A stretch of DNA of 64,000 nt. It comes from Acanthosepion lycidas (lineage: Eukaryota > Mollusca > Cephalopoda > Sepiida > Sepiidae). Location of the stretch: positions 50,871,112 through 50,935,111 of the forward strand of contig OZ010590.1 in NCBI GenBank assembly GCA_963932145.1. Reading direction: 5' to 3'. Numbering within the stretch: the stretch's first letter is position 1; every line of letters begins with the position of its first letter. Both the position numbers and the translations under genes were made by a program. The notes beneath the pieces are model-generated. The model did no database searches, was not told the origin of the DNA, and worked only from the letters and a program-made list of their open reading frames with translations. Positions 60,960 through 64,000 of the stretch are shown piece by piece.

Positions 60960-61032
60960 GGCCGCGTGGCCTAATGGAAAAGGCGTCTGACTTCGAATCA
61001 GAAGATTGCGAGTTCGAGTCTCATCGTGGTCG
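60960..61032 (+). tRNA. trnR-UCG: tRNA-Arg(UCG), unit 38
   Basis: G64A T-stem mismatch. Confidence 0.9.
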
Positions 61033-61648
61033 AATTTTGTTGTTCAACTAGATTCTGAAATCTTCTGGAATTTATTGCTGTGATACAGCACTGAATGTCC
61101 AATTAAGAAAAAGTCGCTCAGCACGAAAGAACAGCCTCTTTTAGTATATACGTAGATTTTCTTGAACTTCAAGTCCCATTTCTTCCAGCCTTGATAATTT
61201 TGTAATTTTTATTTTTTTTATTTTTTTTCCGGCAGACGTATCAGTTTCGAAACATTGTAAATTCAGCTCCATTCGTTATTCTTTAGAAGTGGTTTTTAAA
61301 ATAAAGCAAACATTTCGTGGAAAATTTTGACATGTGCGACAATGCCTGACGAATTCATGCCTCTGATTCCATCGGAGGTGTCTTGTCACGGAAACATCTA
61401 CCTAAACTTTGACGTATTTTAATCTCGGAAAAATGCCATCATATCGGGCGACGACAAGTATATTGATAGGTAATAAATGTCGTTGGAAAATTCATTTCAC
61501 ACATTGTAATCAAAATATTTGTTCCGAGAAGCATGAAAATCACCAAATTCGTCTCAGTTGTCCGTATGTGGATTATGAACACCGTCAAATATGAAGAAAT
61601 GATCTATAATGATATTCCAGTTTGACGATCGAGACCAGCAGGCTTTAG

Positions 61649-61732
61649 GTCAGGGTGGCCGAGCGTTCTAAGGCGCTGCGTTTAGGTCGCAGTCGGGTCT
61701 TCCCGGCGTGGGTTCGAATCCCACTCCTGACA
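61649..61732 (+). tRNA. trnL-UAG: tRNA-Leu(UAG), unit 38, G19T
   Basis: G19T only. Confidence 0.87.
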
Positions 61733-62134
61733 ATTGAACGACGTTATTTTCTTTTGCTATGATATATTTAGTCTTTCATGTAAAAAAATGAAAAAGAAAG
61801 AGCATTAAATTAAAAATCGCGTCTGTAGGCATGTCAATATTACGATCTAGATGTTATGAAGAGCGTAAAAATACTAAAATGTTAATCATTTTGAAAACGA
61901 TGCGTGCAATCGTACTGAACATAGGCTAGCTGTGTAAAATATAGTCATTCTTGAATACTAGACGAGTCCGTGGTCAATGTGCAGAAATTGAATTTGAAAA
62001 TAAATTTACTTTCTTGAAAGTTAACTTTTCCTAAAAGTTTTATTTTCGCCGTAATTATTGATGGATTGAGAATTATTTCCGAGCCGAGATATCAAATTGA
62101 ATTGGGAAAATAAAAAAAACCTATAGGAAAAGCA

Positions 62135-62206
62135 TTCCCACACCGGGAATCGAACCCGGGCCGCCTGGGTGAAAGCCAGGAATCCCAACCACTAGACCAT
62201 GTGGGA
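62135..62206 (-). tRNA. trnE-UUC: tRNA-Glu(UUC), unit 39
   Basis: A21G only. Confidence 0.9.
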
Positions 62207-62586
62207 ACCTGGGGACGATTTGTTGTTACAGGCTAAAGTCTCAAACACGCTTCACACAGTCTTAGACATATCATCCATCTCTCAGTTCCGAAACCGATAA
62301 TGAATCATTGATTTGTATTCGTTATTGTATTGGTTGCTTTCGGAAAATAACATTTTACCTCATACACACCGACCTCATATTCAACACCTGCTTCATACCG
62401 CTCACTTTTACACTCAGACGTGACACGCTCTAGAGATTTTTGATGTAAGGCGTAAACAGTACTAGCACCCAAATTTAATCAGCTTTTGTCTGACAATCCA
62501 TGAGTAAAATATTTGCATTTAAAATGGATTTCCTATTCCTCATAGAACATTTACAAAAACTACAGGTAAGAACGATGAACTTGCTG

Positions 62587-62659
62587 GGCCGCGTGGCCTA
62601 ATGGAAAAGGCGTCTGACTTCGAATCAAAAGATTGCAAGTTCGAGTCTCGTCGTGGTTG
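62587..62659 (+). tRNA. trnR-UCG: tRNA-Arg(UCG), unit 39, three changes
   Basis: G42A breaks an anticodon-stem pair, G51A a T-stem pair, and C72T turns the first acceptor pair into G-U. Function doubtful. Confidence 0.82.
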
Positions 62660-63274
62660 AATTTTGTTGTTCAACTAGATTCTGAAATCTTCTGGAATTT
62701 ATTGCTGTGATACAGCACTGAATGTCCAATTAAGAAAAAGTCGCTCAGCACGAAAGAACAGCCTCTTTTAGTATATACGTAGATTTTCTTAAACTTCAAG
62801 TCCCATTTCTTCCAGCCTTGATAATTTTGTAATTTTTATTTTTTTTTTTTTTTTCCGGCAGACGTATCAGATTCGAAACATTGTAAATTCAGCTCCATTC
62901 GTTATTCTTTAGAAGTGGTTTTTAAAATAAAGCAAACATTTCGTGGAAAATTTTGACATGTGCGACAATGCCTGACGAATTCATGCCTCTGATTCCATCG
63001 GAGGTGTCTTGTCACGGAAACATCTACCTAAACTTTGACGTATTTTAATCTCGGAAAAATGCCATCATATCGGGCGACGACAAGTATATTGATAGGTAAT
63101 AAATGTCGTTGGAAAATTCATTTCACACATTGTAATCAAAATAGTTTTTCCGAGAAGCATGAAAATCACCAAATTCGTCTCAGTTGTCCGTATGTGGATT
63201 ATGAACACCGTCAAATATGAAGAAATGATCTATAATGATATTCCAGTTTGACGATCGAGATCAGCAGGCTTTAG

Positions 63275-63358
63275 GTCAGGGTGTCCGAGCGTTCTAAGGC
63301 GCTGCGTTTAGGTCGCAGTCGGGTCTTCCCGGCGTGGGTTCGAATCCCACTCCTGACA
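63275..63358 (+). tRNA. trnL-UAG: tRNA-Leu(UAG), unit 39, G10T and G19T
   Basis: D-arm changes G10T and G19T. Confidence 0.84.
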
Positions 63359-63760
63359 ATTGAACGACGTTATTTTCTTTTGCTATGATATATTTAGTCT
63401 TTCATGTAAAAAAATGAAAAAGAAAGAGCATTAAATTAAAAATCGCGTCTGTAGGCATGTCAATATTACGATCTAGATGTTATGAAGAGCGTAAAAATAC
63501 TAAAATGTTAATCATTTTGAAAACGATGCGTGCAATCGTACTGAACATAGGCTAGCTGTGTAAAATATAGTCATTCTTGAATACTAGACGAGTCCGTGGT
63601 CAATGTGCAGAAATTGAATTTGAAAATAAATTTACTTTCTTGAAAGTTAACTTTTCCTAAAAGTTTTATTTTCGCCGCAATTATTGATGGATTGAGAATT
63701 ATTTCCGAGCCGAGATATCAAATTGAATTGGGAAAATAAAAAAAACCTATAGGAAAAGCA

Positions 63761-63832
63761 TTCCCACACCGGGAATCGAACCCGGGCCGCCTGGGTGAAA
63801 GCCAGGAATCCCAACCACTAGACCATGTGGGA
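63761..63832 (-). tRNA. trnE-UUC: tRNA-Glu(UUC), unit 40 (unit cut by window end)
   Basis: A21G only. The window ends 168 bp further on, inside the Glu-Arg spacer. Confidence 0.9.
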
Positions 63833-64000
63833 ACCTGGGGACGATTTGTTGTTACAGGCTAAAGTCTCAAACACGCTTCACACAGTCTTAGACATATCAT
63901 CCATCTCTCAGTTCCGAAACCGATAATGAATCATTGATTTGTATTCGTTATTGTATTGGTTGCTTTCGGAAAATAACATTTTACCTCATACACACCGACC

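Larger units (their letters stand above)
1..64000. repeat. Tandem array of ~1.63-kb three-tRNA units
   Basis: Head-to-tail repeat filling the whole window. Units (phase set by the window start) begin at 1, 1631, 3258, 4904, 6531, 8158, 9791, 11418, 13071, 14698, 16347, 17997, 19624, 21251, 22878, 24525, 26150, 27767, 29394, 31021, 32653, 34280, 35907, 37534, 39161, 40788, 42415, 44050, 45688, 47313, 48930, 50557, 52184, 53816, 55443, 57070, 58697, 60324, 61951 and 63577 (last one partial). The commonest length is 1627 bp; others run from 1617 to 1653. Length differences come mainly from a 23-nt indel before the Leu gene, a 5-nt indel after Leu, and A or T homopolymers. Order within a unit is tRNA-Glu (-), tRNA-Arg (+), tRNA-Leu (+). 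Units are near-identical over spacers as well as genes, which implies concerted evolution. Array ends are not seen. Confidence 0.99.

Noticed and set aside
1..64000. CRISPR array or prokaryotic tRNA operon
   Set aside because: The repeat is 1.6 kb with internal genes, not a short repeat with unique spacers. No encoded CCA, internal Pol III boxes and T-run ends point to a eukaryotic nuclear genome.
1..64000. Transposon or satellite origin of the unit
   Set aside because: No transposase, reverse transcriptase, terminal repeats or target duplications seen. The unit behaves as a tandem gene repeat.

Overview
The window is one uninterrupted tandem array. A unit of about 1.63 kb is repeated head to tail 39 times, and a 40th is cut by the right edge. 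Each unit carries three short genes: tRNA-Glu (anticodon UUC, minus strand, 72 nt), tRNA-Arg (UCG, plus strand, 73 nt) and tRNA-Leu (UAG, plus strand, 84 nt with a long variable arm). That gives 118 tRNA loci: 40 Glu, 39 Arg and 39 Leu. Glu and Arg are divergent across about 380 bp, Arg and Leu are in tandem about 614 bp apart, and Leu converges on the Glu of the next unit across about 407 bp. I see no protein gene I can support, and no rRNA, transposon or CRISPR array. Neither end of the array is in the window.

The organism is a eukaryote and very probably an animal. None of the tRNAs encodes CCA, all have internal A and B boxes, T-runs follow the genes, and the bodies look metazoan. The spacers are AT-rich, but I cannot name the species. 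Tandem tRNA repeats are known elsewhere (Xenopus laevis, Entamoeba histolytica). I do not recognise this Glu/Arg/Leu arrangement.

Layout: units 1-14 (1-22,877) are fairly heterogeneous and hold most consensus genes. Units 15-24 and 28-36 are near-identical copies of one block (23,641-39,364 and 44,804-58,900), differing by one whole unit. Units 25-26 copy a shorter block from units 14-15. Unit 27 and the first half of unit 28 form a diverged, mostly degenerate stretch that ends exactly where the second block copy begins. Units 37-39 resemble the right part of the block.

The genes are not uniformly healthy. By eye, all three match consensus only in units 1, 6 and 8. Changes that should hurt tRNA folding (Leu G19T and G10T, Glu A21G, Arg G51A or G64A) are common in the right half and shared between units. 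The pattern suggests homogenisation by unequal exchange and conversion spreading damaged as well as intact copies. Two Arg copies have anticodon UCA, which would read the UGA stop codon, and one has UUG. Each unit also has a splice donor and acceptor flanking tRNA-Arg, so the tRNA may lie inside an intron of a small RNA polymerase II transcript.
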